This document shows positions 27,510-40,500 of a stretch of DNA of 64,000 bases, piece after piece; the stretch's first letter is position 1, and each line of letters opens with the position of its first letter. The stretch spans positions 996,302-1,060,301 of the forward strand of contig NW_003138320.1 of assembly GCF_000003605.2 (NCBI RefSeq), given 5' to 3'. The notes under the pieces were generated by a model that was not told where the DNA came from, ran no database searches, and saw only the letters and a program-made list of their open reading frames with translations. This DNA is from Saccoglossus kowalevskii (Eukaryota > Hemichordata > Enteropneusta > Harrimaniidae). The position numbers and the translations under genes are program-made.

Positions 27510-29298
27510 CATATAATAATATATTGACTGTAATTATCTTTACCCGAAAATGCTGTTATTGTAGCACTAATCTGAATATTTCCTGAATACGCATTTGATT
27601 GAGGGTCGGAATATGTTTTTCGTTTTCACATCTCTGTAATTTAAGCCTTAACTCTCCGCATTTCCTTCTTTGGAGTCATTGTGAGAGTCAATCAACTATT
27701 TTGTCTTTTATTAACGTCAAAATGGGTGGGTGGTGAAGTACGAATCGTACATTTTTATCTTTCAGTTCACTTATTGATATTCCAGTTCACGTATAGATTG
27801 TAATGTTTCTTTGATTTGAAGCTCCGAGATTATAAATAATTTATTCTAATATTTAGTATATCTTCCAAGATAACACCTAACTATCTAAATAAACTGTCTT
27901 GTTTAAGTTACAAAATTGACGTCTTCCTAACACTTCCATGAAGGAGTAACAATGACAATCTACAAACAATTATGGTGTTTCCCTGTGCTGCCTAGTTGGC
28001 GTGTAACGTGAAATATGATTAATCGTTATTTATACAAATAACTTTATAGTAACCATGTAAAATGTTGTAATTGTAATAAAAATAATTTCTGTAAGCCCAT
28101 GACTATTGCTATGCATATTTGATGAGTGTGTTGTTGTGATGATGTTTGTCGCAACCATGACAACCACATCAATCAACCTGTTGAAATGTGAGGTGATGAG
28201 GATTGTTATTTCCAACTCATTAAATTTGACCCATAACATTCCAACCGAAGTTTCTCTGTAACAGTAACTACATTTAAATTAGCACAATACGTCCTACTTG
28301 TTTAATTCGTCCAAAACATACCAAACGATGTCTCGTTATAACTACAATATGGTTACAATAATTTATACTCGCTTGAAGGCAGCCGAAGTACAAAGTCATG
28401 TCCAAGACTCTTAACTCACCACCTTCTAATTTTCATTCTAGAAATGTCTATCTATTCAATCTTGAAGAATTTCTCCAAGTATTTGACGAGTATCTACCTC
28501 TGGAACAGATAAGTTATGTTTACAAATAAAAGGCAAATGAAACACTATTTTGGGGTTGAAACAAGTCTCGTGGTTCTCGCGATCTCAGCGAGATTTTGGT
28601 GGCCATTCGCGATTAAAGGTCTATTGGAACAAACACTGTGCAATAAAGTGTATGCGCTCATATTTCTCAGCTCAAATCGTTTCCCATTCCATCAGTATGT
28701 AATAAAACATTCATGTGGAGATTCTTTCCACGTAACTACCACCGTGTAAAACAGTTCCCGGGAATATCAACAGCTTTCATATAATAATAATTTTGAGAGT
28801 GGAAACATGCGTTCTCATTTTCTCGATCATTGCGTTTTAACTTCAGATGACTGGAGTCCGATCTCTGTCAGTGTAGGGGTTTGGGTTTTCGTGTAAAAAA
28901 AACACTAAATAAGTTCGATGTATGCATTTTCATGACTGGCCGCCTAATTGTTTGACCAGACTGATTATCAGCTGCTTAACGACAAGTCCGTCTGTCTGAG
29001 AAGATTTATGTACGACCTTTTCACTTTCTTCTTTGTACAGCCAAATTTAGCTCAAATAAAAAATTCAATTGTAGTACCAATCACAATGGATTTGGTTCTT
29101 TGTGAATATTTAACCAAGTTCACTTAATTCTTTAATGTTACAGACTTTGATCAAAAATTTGTGAAATGAAATACACTTTGCAATGTTGTATGCACATCCA
29201 GTAGCGAAAAAAAAAACATGGCGGCCCATGTATTTGGAAGATTGGACATGAATAACGAGAATTTGTAGAACAATAGAAAGAGGGGGGCAAGGGTTATT
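27510..29298. other. intergenic, no gene recognised
   Basis: AT-rich DNA without supported coding sequence; short ORFs here lack domains and splice context. Confidence 0.5.
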
Positions 29299-29615
29299 TT
29301 CGTTCAACGTAATTGCAATATTTTTTTTTTCGTACAACGTAAATAGAAAAAATAAATTCCGTAATTCTGTAATCACAGGCTAGACGTACAACGTAATCAA
29401 TCAAATATTTTTTTCGTACACTGTAAAAATGTGTCATTTTTCTCGGTACGTACAAGAATTTACATCCAAATAAAAAAAGTCGTAAAGAATAATCCAGGGA
29501 AATTACATTTTCGAAACTCTAAAACGACTAGATGACCCATTCACCGCAAAATTCAATTTTTCACTGTAAACTGTAAAAACGTCCCGTTTTTCCTTGTAAA
29601 TAGTAAAAAGTCCTT
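29299..29615. repeat. interspersed CGTACAACGTAA motif array
   Basis: Loosely spaced copies of CGTNCAACGTAA and the related CNCTGTAAA motif occur at 29301, 29331, 29385, 29415 and about 29564-29600, each separated by T-rich runs. It immediately precedes the LINE remnant. It could be a decayed element end or satellite-like tract. Confidence 0.5.
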
Positions 29616-31096
29616 TTTATTTCCCGTGAAACTGTACCAGCTAACCTCCCTTGACCCCCTCTAGATAGATGTCTGGAAGTCACTGTCTCATTACTTTGGA
29701 TGAAATCAGGAAAAATGATACTAAACTGAAATGTGACAAAGCACCAGGCTCAGATCTTATCTCTGCTCATTTTTTGTAAATAACTCAAGACATTTTGTTA
29801 TTTATTTGTTACTATTTCCGCATACTTCAGTATGATATTTCTAGGAATGATGCACAGGGCTTGTATTATCTATTTTTTGTTGTTGAAAACATGAATAACG
29901 ACAACCCAGTAAACTGCCACGGAAATATTTAACACTATTAGTAATATGTATACAAGTATAGCGGCAAGCAGCAACAATTGGATTGCAGCATACATGCTGT
30001 AGAAAACGTGTTGCTAATGGTTACTATGAACACATCCATTTGTCGATAAAATGAGATTATTTCATTTTCCAAGTATCAGTAAAGAAATAGTTGCAATATA
30101 AAATTAGATTTAGGCCTAGTTGACGAGGTCACGTGATCACGTTAGTTTATCCAAAAGTGCCATTATCCATGCGCACAATGTCCAGTTATGAGTAAAAGCG
30201 TAATAGTAATAGTAATAGAAAGAACTCACATTTAGACAAAAAATCTTCGTAAACTAAATTAAACTAAATTAAACTAAATGGGTGATTCCTGAGATTTTTA
30301 TATACAAATTCAGTGAAATCATACAATAGAAAAAATGTTTTAGGGGAAATGTATTGCAATATACGACAACACTTCAGATGAATACAAGATCTTCAAATAT
30401 TTGCCAGATTTATATTTCAGTTCTCGAGATATATCTAACTAATTACTAGTGAGACTACAATTAATTTTAAAAATACTAGATGAATCGCTCATCCTTTAGG
30501 AGAATTTCATCTCTTTGTTCCAACCGTGACGACAGTGTGTGCCAAAATCCAAGAATTCCATAAAACTACTTGAACTGATGATATGTCTCCTTAAGACTGT
30601 GCATCAATAAAAACACATTCAGAAATCTAGATCTTGTCGTTTTTGATTTACGATGGTAGGTACAAAAAAACGAAGAGAAAAATTACACAAAAAATTAGCG
30701 TAGAAACAATGGCTTGCTGGTCAGCGCATGTACAATGTGAGGGCGCTGGTTCTATACTAAGAAGTAGATTAAGCAAAAATTAAAATAAAATAGTAGATGA
30801 ACAAAGTGGCTTCCAGAAAAGGACGAGTACGCTAGATAGTGTTTTCAGTTTGAATTCAATAATTCGGAATACGTCTATGGTTTAACCCGTCTTTTCTATT
30901 GTGCCTTCATTAGTTATCAAAAGTGTTTCGATGGAGTCTCCAATGCTCGCTATTTTATAAACTAAATATGAAACAAGAAGATTTTATTTGAAATCTTTGT
31001 ATTCAATGTTTGGTCACATGTGTCACATTTGATAAGGCTCAGTCACTACTCCGTTGTCATTTTGTTTCAATATAAATTATATTGGAAATACTTTAA

Positions 31097-31517
31097 GGGA
31101 CGACGTCAAAAGATCGATGTCGGATAAAAAACTTAATTTCTTTAATTTTTTTCCAACCCCCCCCTACCCCCCACTGAAACTTAATTGATAAATATTGGTC
31201 ATGGCNNNNNNNNNNNNNNNNNNNNNNNNNNNNNNNNNNNNNNNNNNNNNNNNNNGTTAGACTACATTAACCATTAAATACAAATTGATAATCGGACAGT
31301 AGTATTGCATAGCAGTTGGTTGTCGGGTGGGTGTAAACAATTTTACAAATGCACCTCATTTGACGCAGATTTACACTCGAACCAAACCATTTTTCTGTTT
31401 TTTTCCCTTTTCGGTTATTTCTGTCCATGATTGGATAGGTCAAAAGGTCAAAAACCGCCACCCCCAAACTAAAGGAAATAAGTTTTTTATCCGACATCGA
31501 TCTTTTGACGTCGTCAC
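31097..31517. mobile_element. TTAA-flanked MITE (piggyBac-type), contains assembly gap
   Basis: Terminal inverted repeats of about 40 nt (left GACGACGTCAAAAGATCGAT; right end its complement) are flanked by TTAA at 31093-31096 and 31518-31521. TTAA duplication is the hallmark of piggyBac superfamily insertion. No transposase is present; ORFs inside are short. It sits within the LINE remnant and is therefore younger. Confidence 0.8.
31206..31255. other. assembly gap (50 N)
   Basis: Run of N; true length unknown. It lies inside the MITE, whose palindromic arms may have hindered assembly. Confidence 0.99.
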
Positions 31518-31750
31518 TTAATAGGCAGTTTATCGGACTGTCTTGAAATTGTTGATGATCTTGATCTTTTCAATATCACACATATTCATTATTGCTATTT
31601 CAACCCTAACAGTCAGCCCAATCAGAGAGCAACGTCTTTATTGACAGGTTGGGGATTGTTACTTGTGATGATGTCATAAAAGTTGAACGGTTCGTTACAG
31701 ACTTTATAAAAATACACTTAATGAGCTGTTTCGAATGCATCAAATTCCGG

Positions 31751-34557
31751 GATACAGGGGGACGATTGTGAAGACATCAAGTTTGTGTAGAAACAAGTCG
31801 TTTTTGAATTAAACTTAAACAAAATTAATATTCGAATATACTAGTTATCATAATGAAAAGAATAACGCTTGCCAGACAACATGTGTTAAATGTATATGTA
31901 TATGTATGGAGTGAACACATTTCGTAAATGGCAAAAGAATTGTTTACACAGTTCTACACAAAACTTGAATCAAAAATCAACTACGTGCTGTATATTTACA
32001 TTTGTTAAGAAAATGCCTGAATCATCCATCCCCGCCATACCGCATAGCAATGGCTATGCTTAGAATGTCACTGCCTTCAAATTGAAAAGGATCGGGCGAG
32101 CGTATCCAATGACGTATACATTATATTACTATTTTCGCGTATGAGAGAATACGACGTATTTCAAATGCAAAGTCTGCGTGAACACATCTAACGTATACAA
32201 ATTATGTATCCACGATCCCCTGTGATGGAGGGACTGTGATGTATCCAAACTCATAGTAGCTGATAAAATTAGGAAGTAGGGTAAGTGAATAACAACGAAT
32301 ATACGACAGGGTACTATGGTAATCTAAGTAAACATGTATTGCGTGCGTGACTCAAACCCACGCACACGTTATGTGACGGCTTGTCTTCACTTTGGCCACC
32401 CAGGATCCCCCAAAGACGCTTAATAACCAAGCTCCGTGAAACCCGTCCAGGTTGACCCACTTATCATAGCGTGGTCAGGAATTGACGCAAAGCTTTTCTG
32501 ATTTGCCTGTACAGATGGCGAGACATCTAAAAACTAACGGTACATCACTTATTGTTAACCAATCACGTACTGGGAGGTTGTTGCTATTGTCTTGATTCCG
32601 TATTTCAACGTTCTACAAAATCAATCATATTCACGTCTACCTACAACCATTGACTGACGTCATAATTTATAATTTCCGTTCTTTCCAATAATACCAGGAG
32701 TTGATTCAAGGATAATTTGTCATCGTTGTCATGGATATGCACGGCTGTCATCAAAAATTCCCATATGTACACATAATTAATTTGATGAATAAATAATTGG
32801 ATCTCGTAGCATTAAAACAGTTCTTGCTTTACGGACAATCCTTAATCCGCTGTATATCGTCGTTGTTACAGGCCTCTCTCTCTGTAAAGTAAGTTTTTTT
32901 TTTATTCACTATGTGTTTTTTGATGCGGTTCAGGAGATTCCTAGAAGTTATGCTGACAATTCGCAGCATTTGTAAATTCGTATTTGTCATTCGGGAAACT
33001 AAGTGTGTTACTTTCATGCGAATAATTTTAAAAATAACTTTAGTGTATTTAATATGGGTGGTGCGGCAGCTTCGAATTTCGTGTAAACAGTGTATTCTAT
33101 AAACGTCGGACACGACGCGCTGTGACGAACACGGCACTTCAAAAGTTACATCGCAGTTGTCCCAGTGAGCAACGTAGTCATGTGTCTCATGTTGTCAGCT
33201 CAGAGTGTCCTGTTGTATATTATCAGTAGAAGACATTCTGGAGTGTTGTTTTATAATTGTCACATATTTTTTTTATTTGTTTACATATTATCCAACTTTT
33301 CGTTTTTTACCCAGTATGACATAAAATTCAAAATTTTTGTCTTGAAAAAATTGTCTTGAAAATACAAAAATGGACATTTTGGAACAATTTCCATAGGAAT
33401 ATTATGTTAAAAAATTAATTACTGAAAAACTGAATTGATAATGTTCGTCGGAATTTTCAAATAATTTCTCGAGAACCCATTTTATAACTACATATACTTT
33501 CTCCATCCTACGAAACCGAAACGAACTAAATGTTGGAATATGATGTGACAGCATAGAAACCAAAGATAAATAATCCTATAATCGCCATTTTCATCGATAC
33601 ATTCATGTTTGGAGCGAAAAGTAGTTCGGAGACCATTTCATCTGGGTTACATTAACAACAACGTGAAGCAAGACCATATTGTGAAATCTGATCATTTGTT
33701 TAATTGGCAACAAACTACCTTATGGCGCTGAGATTATTTTAATTAAACCGGTCCCAGTTTGTAACTTAAAGCATATCCATTCTCTTGTGCCCAAGCTTTT
33801 TGAATATGTTCCTCTGTATTTCTGTGAACACGAGTGAACATCGGGACCAAACTGTATACTATGTATCGCGCACTACCAATCAACATAGGAGTACATAAAC
33901 GGGTTGTTTCACGATATAGGACGAAAAACGTAACACCTAGGATAAAGCGATAATGTAACCACGTCTTCAAATATGTAAATGAGTAAAAATAATATGTCGA
34001 GATTTGGTCCTACACGCATCGTTCCCATGGGACACCGCGACTCGGATCAGGCATAATATAAATATAATATTCTAATTTATTATATTACACATAAAATAAT
34101 ACTGAACGGGGTAATAATATTAACAGTACAGCAATGCGACCAATGACGTAATAGATATATTAACCTCGAATACTTGAATCTAAGCAACTAAATATTTATG
34201 GTAACTATGGATATATTGATGTTTGATCGTGCTGTCTGCGTTGTTGTCAAATAACGACGTCAAAACAATAGTGTAATTAATAATACAGTGGGGATAGAAA
34301 CAACAACACGACGCAATGCAACGCAACGCAATGTATTGTATCAAAGTTGGAAACATTGGTCTAAAACCATCAAATAGTGTTCGTAGTTATTAAGATGTTT
34401 AAAAAAATGATGTGGTGGTACGCCTTTTTCTACTTTTTTTTAATTTCACTTTATTTCACTCATGTCGCTACGAGCACCTGACCACTCTAAAAAAATATGT
34501 GTTTTTGTTTGACCTTAGGTGGAATATCACGTTCAATATTGACATTTATTTCCCTGT
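31751..34557. other. intergenic / upstream region of protease 2
   Basis: No coding sequence is supported. The acceptor CCCTGTAG ending 34560, just before the protease 2 ATG, implies a non-coding upstream exon in or before this stretch. A GTAAGT donor at 32281 is one candidate, without further support. Confidence 0.4.
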
Positions 34558-34568
34558 AGATTCGTGTA

Positions 34569-37500
34569 ATGGATATATTTTACATATTCACCTTGTGTAT
34601 CAGTGCGCAGTTTATTGAAGTTTACGGACAGTTAAACCCAGTAAGTATTCAATGTTAAACTCATACATACTCAAAATATGTAAATCTACGTTTTAGCTTT
34701 TTTGAGAGAGAGGGGTGGTGGGGTTACAACTAATAATATAGACCATTTTCCGTTCACAACGAGATTCCGCGTTATGCGTGAAATCGAACGTAAAAACAGG
34801 ACAAACAAAGGTGATAGCTTCGTAGTGGTCTCAAACATCTCGCGAAAGTATTTTGGGGGATATTTCCATTCTTAATAATGTGCTGTACACATTTGATGAT
34901 GGTCAATTTCGATGAAGTAATGGTATTCAAACGCAATATTTTCTTAAAGAAATTCGAGTTCAAAATCAAATCGTTCGATTTTTGCGGCAGACATTCGGCG
35001 GGCGTCTTTCACGCAATTCGCGAGATCTCGCAGTTGTACGGAAAATCACCTATTGAGGGAAAATGAACGACTATACATAGGGTGAAATAGGCTTTGTAGG
35101 CTCGTTCGAAATTCGCGTCAACGTCAAATTTGTTTAAAGTGACACAGTGCACGTTTCTACGAGTTCACTGTGCAATGGATACTGGGATGATTGTCCTAGT
35201 TGTCTGATAACAACCGACTACGAACAAGGATAACAAAATAGCGAATAAATATGACGTAATCTGACAAAGCATATGTTAATGGCATAGTCCCCGTCAGCTG
35301 AATTAACTTACGTCTTGCCTTTGTATCTACTTTGTTCAATATATATATATATTTACATAGCCGCCAGTTGGCCTTTTTGAATCAAATCACTAAGCACGCC
35401 TAGGGGCACCAATAATCCAGTGAGTTGACATGAGTTATGTCAAAGCCAAGTTTGAACGAAATCAGCACAGGCACGCATGGGAAATGGTTGATAAATCGTT
35501 TAAATGTTGTTTTCGTGTTTTGGGGACAACAGTAGCTGTCAATCTGTAAACAAACAATCAAAAGGGAAGGTAAATCGACGGGCACATGTCGGCCATTATG
35601 ACTTGTCTTTTTACAAATTTCCAACAAAATTTATCCAGGCATGTCCGATTCATTAACGCACTCACGGAAACATATAAGCCTTCATTCCGAAGTACTGATA
35701 CATTACTATAGAAAAAATGGCCCGCCATTTGAACGGCAGTATCATCTAATATAGCATTGTTATGTATGTATTGATTGAGTGTATGAACTAATTAATATTC
35801 ATACCAGCCTGTTATTAAAGTGAAAACATTTCTGAAATTTAAATATTGACATTTCAGCTTGAAAGATAATTAGATATGTTACCTGTGGTAAAATTGCTTA
35901 GCAAGAAGCGACTCTTCGATGCCATGTTGTGTTACCAACTTAGACACTGTCTGCTTCAATTTGGAGAAGAATAAGAGACGGTCAACTTAATTTCGCCAGC
36001 AAAAGTCATTCTCGTCTTAATTTCCATCCACACCGTGATTGGCCGCTCTGCAGCCATGACCATACCTGCTTGACGAATCTACCTTTTCAGCAACACACTG
36101 GCACTTTCAGACCGACTGTTTTAAAATTATGGCAAATGACACAATGGCCTGCCTCTTATTACTGAAGAAATCACCAGCTTTGCCGCTATCGCAGATGGCA
36201 GTGTTAATTACTTGGTCGGTGTGAATACATCATCATCTAACTGCATAGCATATCGTAATATTATCACTTTTTTCTTACTCTCCTTAGACACCAAGAAAAG
36301 ATGCGGAAGGTAAAACATAACATTGTTATTTATAACCATTTGTGACGTGTTATTACATAGCTAGGACAAACTCACCGGAGGTCTACTTCGGCCACGTCAA
36401 TAAAAGCGCCATCTTTACCGAATTTCTGGATCCACCATTGATTGGTGTTTCAGTTACCCCACTTTTCCTGATTTGTAGAACAATATGTACATTTTGTTTT
36501 AATATAAAAATGCATGGCTTCAAAACTTCATATGTTATTATTTGTATCTCTCTATAATAAAGTGTTAATAATATAGATCTTGTGTATTTATTGTTAAACA
36601 TGTTGAGATAATTGTTGTTTTATCGTATTGTAACAATGCATTATGATTTATAACCGTAAAATAAATACGTTTTTTTTTCCAGCATATAGAAATATTCGTT
36701 CAGTGAAATAATATTATATCGTCATCGCTGTACACACCAATGGCGCATGCGCATTCCCCATATTTGTTCGAGCGAATACAACTATAGTTGATAAATTATA
36801 TTATTATACATCTGTTACCGTAACGCCATAAGTTACAGCATGCCGTAATTTTGCGGTATTTTACGGGGTATTTTCATTCTACCATATAAGGAAATGCGAT
36901 TTCCAAATATGGAATGATTACGCGCGTAAGTGTCCTCTAATAATAAAATATATGGACTCAGACAGTACGCCTCGCATCGACCTCCGCTGCGCGTCGGTCG
37001 ATACTCCAGCTGTACTGTCTTCGTGCATACTTTGAGGTATTCTCGTAATAACGTCATATTATTCAAATCAAAATACAATAACAAAAAACATTATTTGAAC
37101 TTCCAAAAAAATACAAAGCTTACCCGTGGTCATTTGCATCACTACCGTTGTCACGTGACAATTATATATTTTCTCTATAATACTATACCAGAGTACCTGT
37201 GTGAATGCATATATTTTGTATTCTATGCAAGCTATGACGGTTAAATATCCTACCGTCAACTAATTGTTCAGAAACTGATATTTTAAAAAAAGGTCATCAA
37301 ATCTATCAGTGTCCGAAATAATATACAATTTGGAAACAAACTTAATTTGTAGAAATTTACGCTGCAGCTCGGTGTATCTCAATTGGGAAAATGCTAGTTC
37401 AAGGGCCCATTATATTTTACCCCGGACGCGTCTAGAACTGGCTGTTGAAGTTTGGTTTGGTTTCCCTATTTTGATCATTGTGTCGTTGTTTTCATCGCTA

Positions 37501-40500
37501 AAAAATACGGGGAAATAAATGCTTATATAATATTATAACAATGACCCTGGTTGAAATCGGGTACACTATTCAGTATTGAAAAACTCAACGTACGTTTCGA
37601 CGGTTTTATGTGTAAACGAAACGTTCTTAGCGAAGTGATGTCTACGCTCTGGAAAAGCCAAAATTGCAAAGTAACAATGAGAATTATATAGTGATTCCTA
37701 CACAATGTACGAAAAGCGTTCGCGTTTAATAGAACGCCTTCGCGTCAATAAAATTAGTATAGTGTCAATTGTATAATAATGAGCATTACACAGTGCTGGC
37801 TCCGTATATTCAGTCGGCATACCTTAATTTCAAAACTGGGGCACCCTTAATTTCAAATCCCACTTACCCCTTCCCTCTGAAAGTGTTTCTTGTGAATACG
37901 CCATTTATCTTCGTAAATGTGACATACTTCTTGGATTCTAGCATCGGGGCAATTTAATCTGTTTATAAAAGTAAGCAGCATGTTTATGAAGATAATTACA
38001 CTTCGCGTTTCATTTCAGTTGATCTAAGCACCCGTATCGTAGGAGGACAAGAAGCAGCCCCCCATGCGTATCCATGGCAAGCGTATTTGATAAAACGTTT
38101 GCAAGGCAACTGGCGTTTCACTTGTGGTGGAATGCTTATCGACAGGGAATTTGTACTGACTGCCGCCCATTGCATAGAAGGGTAAGTGTCCTGCAAACTT
38201 TGATTTCCGCAATAAGTTCAATTTATTTCCTGTTTAACATTAGAGTTGTTTGAATTTATCTCGTATAACAGAATAACTACAAGGATTGTGTGAACAATTT
38301 TGTGATACGAAAGTTGAATTAAATGGGTCAATAAACCTCGGTGTGTTTTCAAGGCATACTGTTGATTGTATTGTATGAATTTTGTCTCGTAAACAGCAAA
38401 CTAATTACTCTCTGAAACCGTGATTATATTATGAATAGCTTCTAATTCAAAAATAAATGCAAGACATTTAAAAAACGGGACATTGTCTTGTAAACTTAAT
38501 TCAATAAATTAGTGGATATCCCATGGTAACGGAAAAATGATGCTTCGTTATATCTCTATATTCAAGCCACACAGTCATTTATGAAACGATACACACAAAC
38601 ACACACAAATATTTCTAATAAATTGTTCACAGACTGAACGCGGATAGATATACATAGTTTCCGAACTACTTTCCTCACTAGGATTAGATACTCATGAAAG
38701 ATTTCGTCACGGTTCTGTTACACACGACAAACACAATCATGTACACTTACAAGATGAGTGATTATTTATGTTACAAATTATTTAGAATTTATTGAGAGTA
38801 CTATTTATTTGTTTTCGTTTTTACATTGGTTCTCATGGAAACTGTCACACTGTTTAAACAAAATGTTGCGATAAATTATATGAGTGTGTTTAAACAATTC
38901 GATTTTGATAAGACAATATTGTCCAATTTTTCATAAAACAAAACTTTTGTTTTAATAGAAGCAAACATAACTATTGGTTCGATGCAAAACTGACAAACTC
39001 TAATGCGCATGCGCAGATTTACCTATACGTACATATTATCAAAAAACTTGTCTTTGCAGAATTGCGTCTAACGAAAACTGCCATAATTATAACTTTTCAT
39101 CAAAATCATTCAAACAAGCCCAAAATTCTTAAAGTTATCGATATAACCAGACTTGTATGTATGTATACCGTAGAGTCTCGAAGCGTAACCTCCAAGTGGT
39201 GCTCGGTGATCACGATATTACAGTTACTGAGGGCACGGAGAGGTTTCACGAGATCAAAAGCATACTGATTAATCCTGACTATGATCCTTACACATTCGAC
39301 GGAGACTTCGCTCTTCTGCGACTCAAGAATGCGGCTACTCTCAACAGTTACGTGGACGTGGTGACTCTGGCTGACACATTCAATGACTCCGGGGAGTGTG
39401 TGATTACTGGTTGGGGTAACGCCATCAAAGATGGTGAGTTATTAATTTTCAATGCACGAGATGCATGTTGTTTTTATTAGACTAGACGTCGTCTATTATC
39501 GTGAGATTTTGACAAATCTACAAATACTAGACTAGTGAATCGGTCTGGAGCATGGAACTATAAACCATTTTTATAGTTCCATGGTCTGGAGGGTTGTGTC
39601 TTACGTACGAGTCAGTCTGCGCATGCGAGTTCCCATGGTAATGTACTGAAGTCATGAAGACAGCGAATCAGTGATTAGAATTTTGTGCCGTCTATGTATT
39701 TACGTTGGCCATTCGTGGGTGCAGACCATTCTTGAGTGCTCTGGGAAGGGCACACTGGGATTCTAGGCTAGGTTCTTATGGTCACCCCATTTGAAAACGT
39801 ATTGAACTTATGTAGAAAACTGTGGTGCATCTCAAATGGGAATAATAATTTGGGGATGATGTGGGAATAAAAAACATTTCTGTCATCTACCAGACATAAT
39901 CAAACACACGCCCATAAACCTTAACAAAAGTTTCCAAAGGTTTTGACCTTCCCACGGAGCCGTGACAGTGAGACGCTCATCCAGGATACAGATCGAGTAT
40001 ATACTCCGCCGTAACAACTTCTACAAGTTCAGGTCTACGGTTTAAACTGAACATACTGAACTGCCTCTATAGAGTGAATGTGGTAAATGTAGGCACGTAC
40101 CATGCAACTACTTTTAGCTAAGTTTCTACATTTGATTTAGTTTCTGCATATAATAGCGTTCACAAGAATGTGATTTAGAAACATAATCTTCGATGGGCGA
40201 TAATAGGGAGTCTCCAGAGCTGTAACAATTGTTCTCACAATTCACCATTCAGTCGCGCCCTCTACAATGTAACGATTATGTGACGTCAATGCGTGCAAGA
40301 GGGACATCCCTCCCAGCGTCGATATTGTTTTGATCTGCTGTCGTCTGCCAACAAAACATACTGCCTACATATTTACTATATTGGCGAACTAAATAACATA
40401 GTTGTATATCAAAATGACGTTGCTCACACCTATTACGTCATTTTGACGTCACAGAAGTGCTTCGCCACCAGGGGGTGTGACTTTGTTATTTTGTTTGTTC

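Larger units (their letters stand above)
29645..31750 (+). mobile_element. LINE (non-LTR) reverse transcriptase remnant, interrupted
   Basis: Fragments of one reverse transcriptase appear in the expected order on the + strand. KAPGSD is at about 29738-29755. DEQSGF followed by STLDSVFSLNSIIR starts at about 30796. CAFISYQKCFDGV is at about 30900-30938. DDVIKVERFVTDFIKIHL is at about 31667. Stops and frameshifts separate them. About 850 bp of unrelated DNA splits the first two and a TTAA-flanked MITE splits the last two. No endonuclease domain is recognised. The clade is not assignable by eye. Confidence 0.7.
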
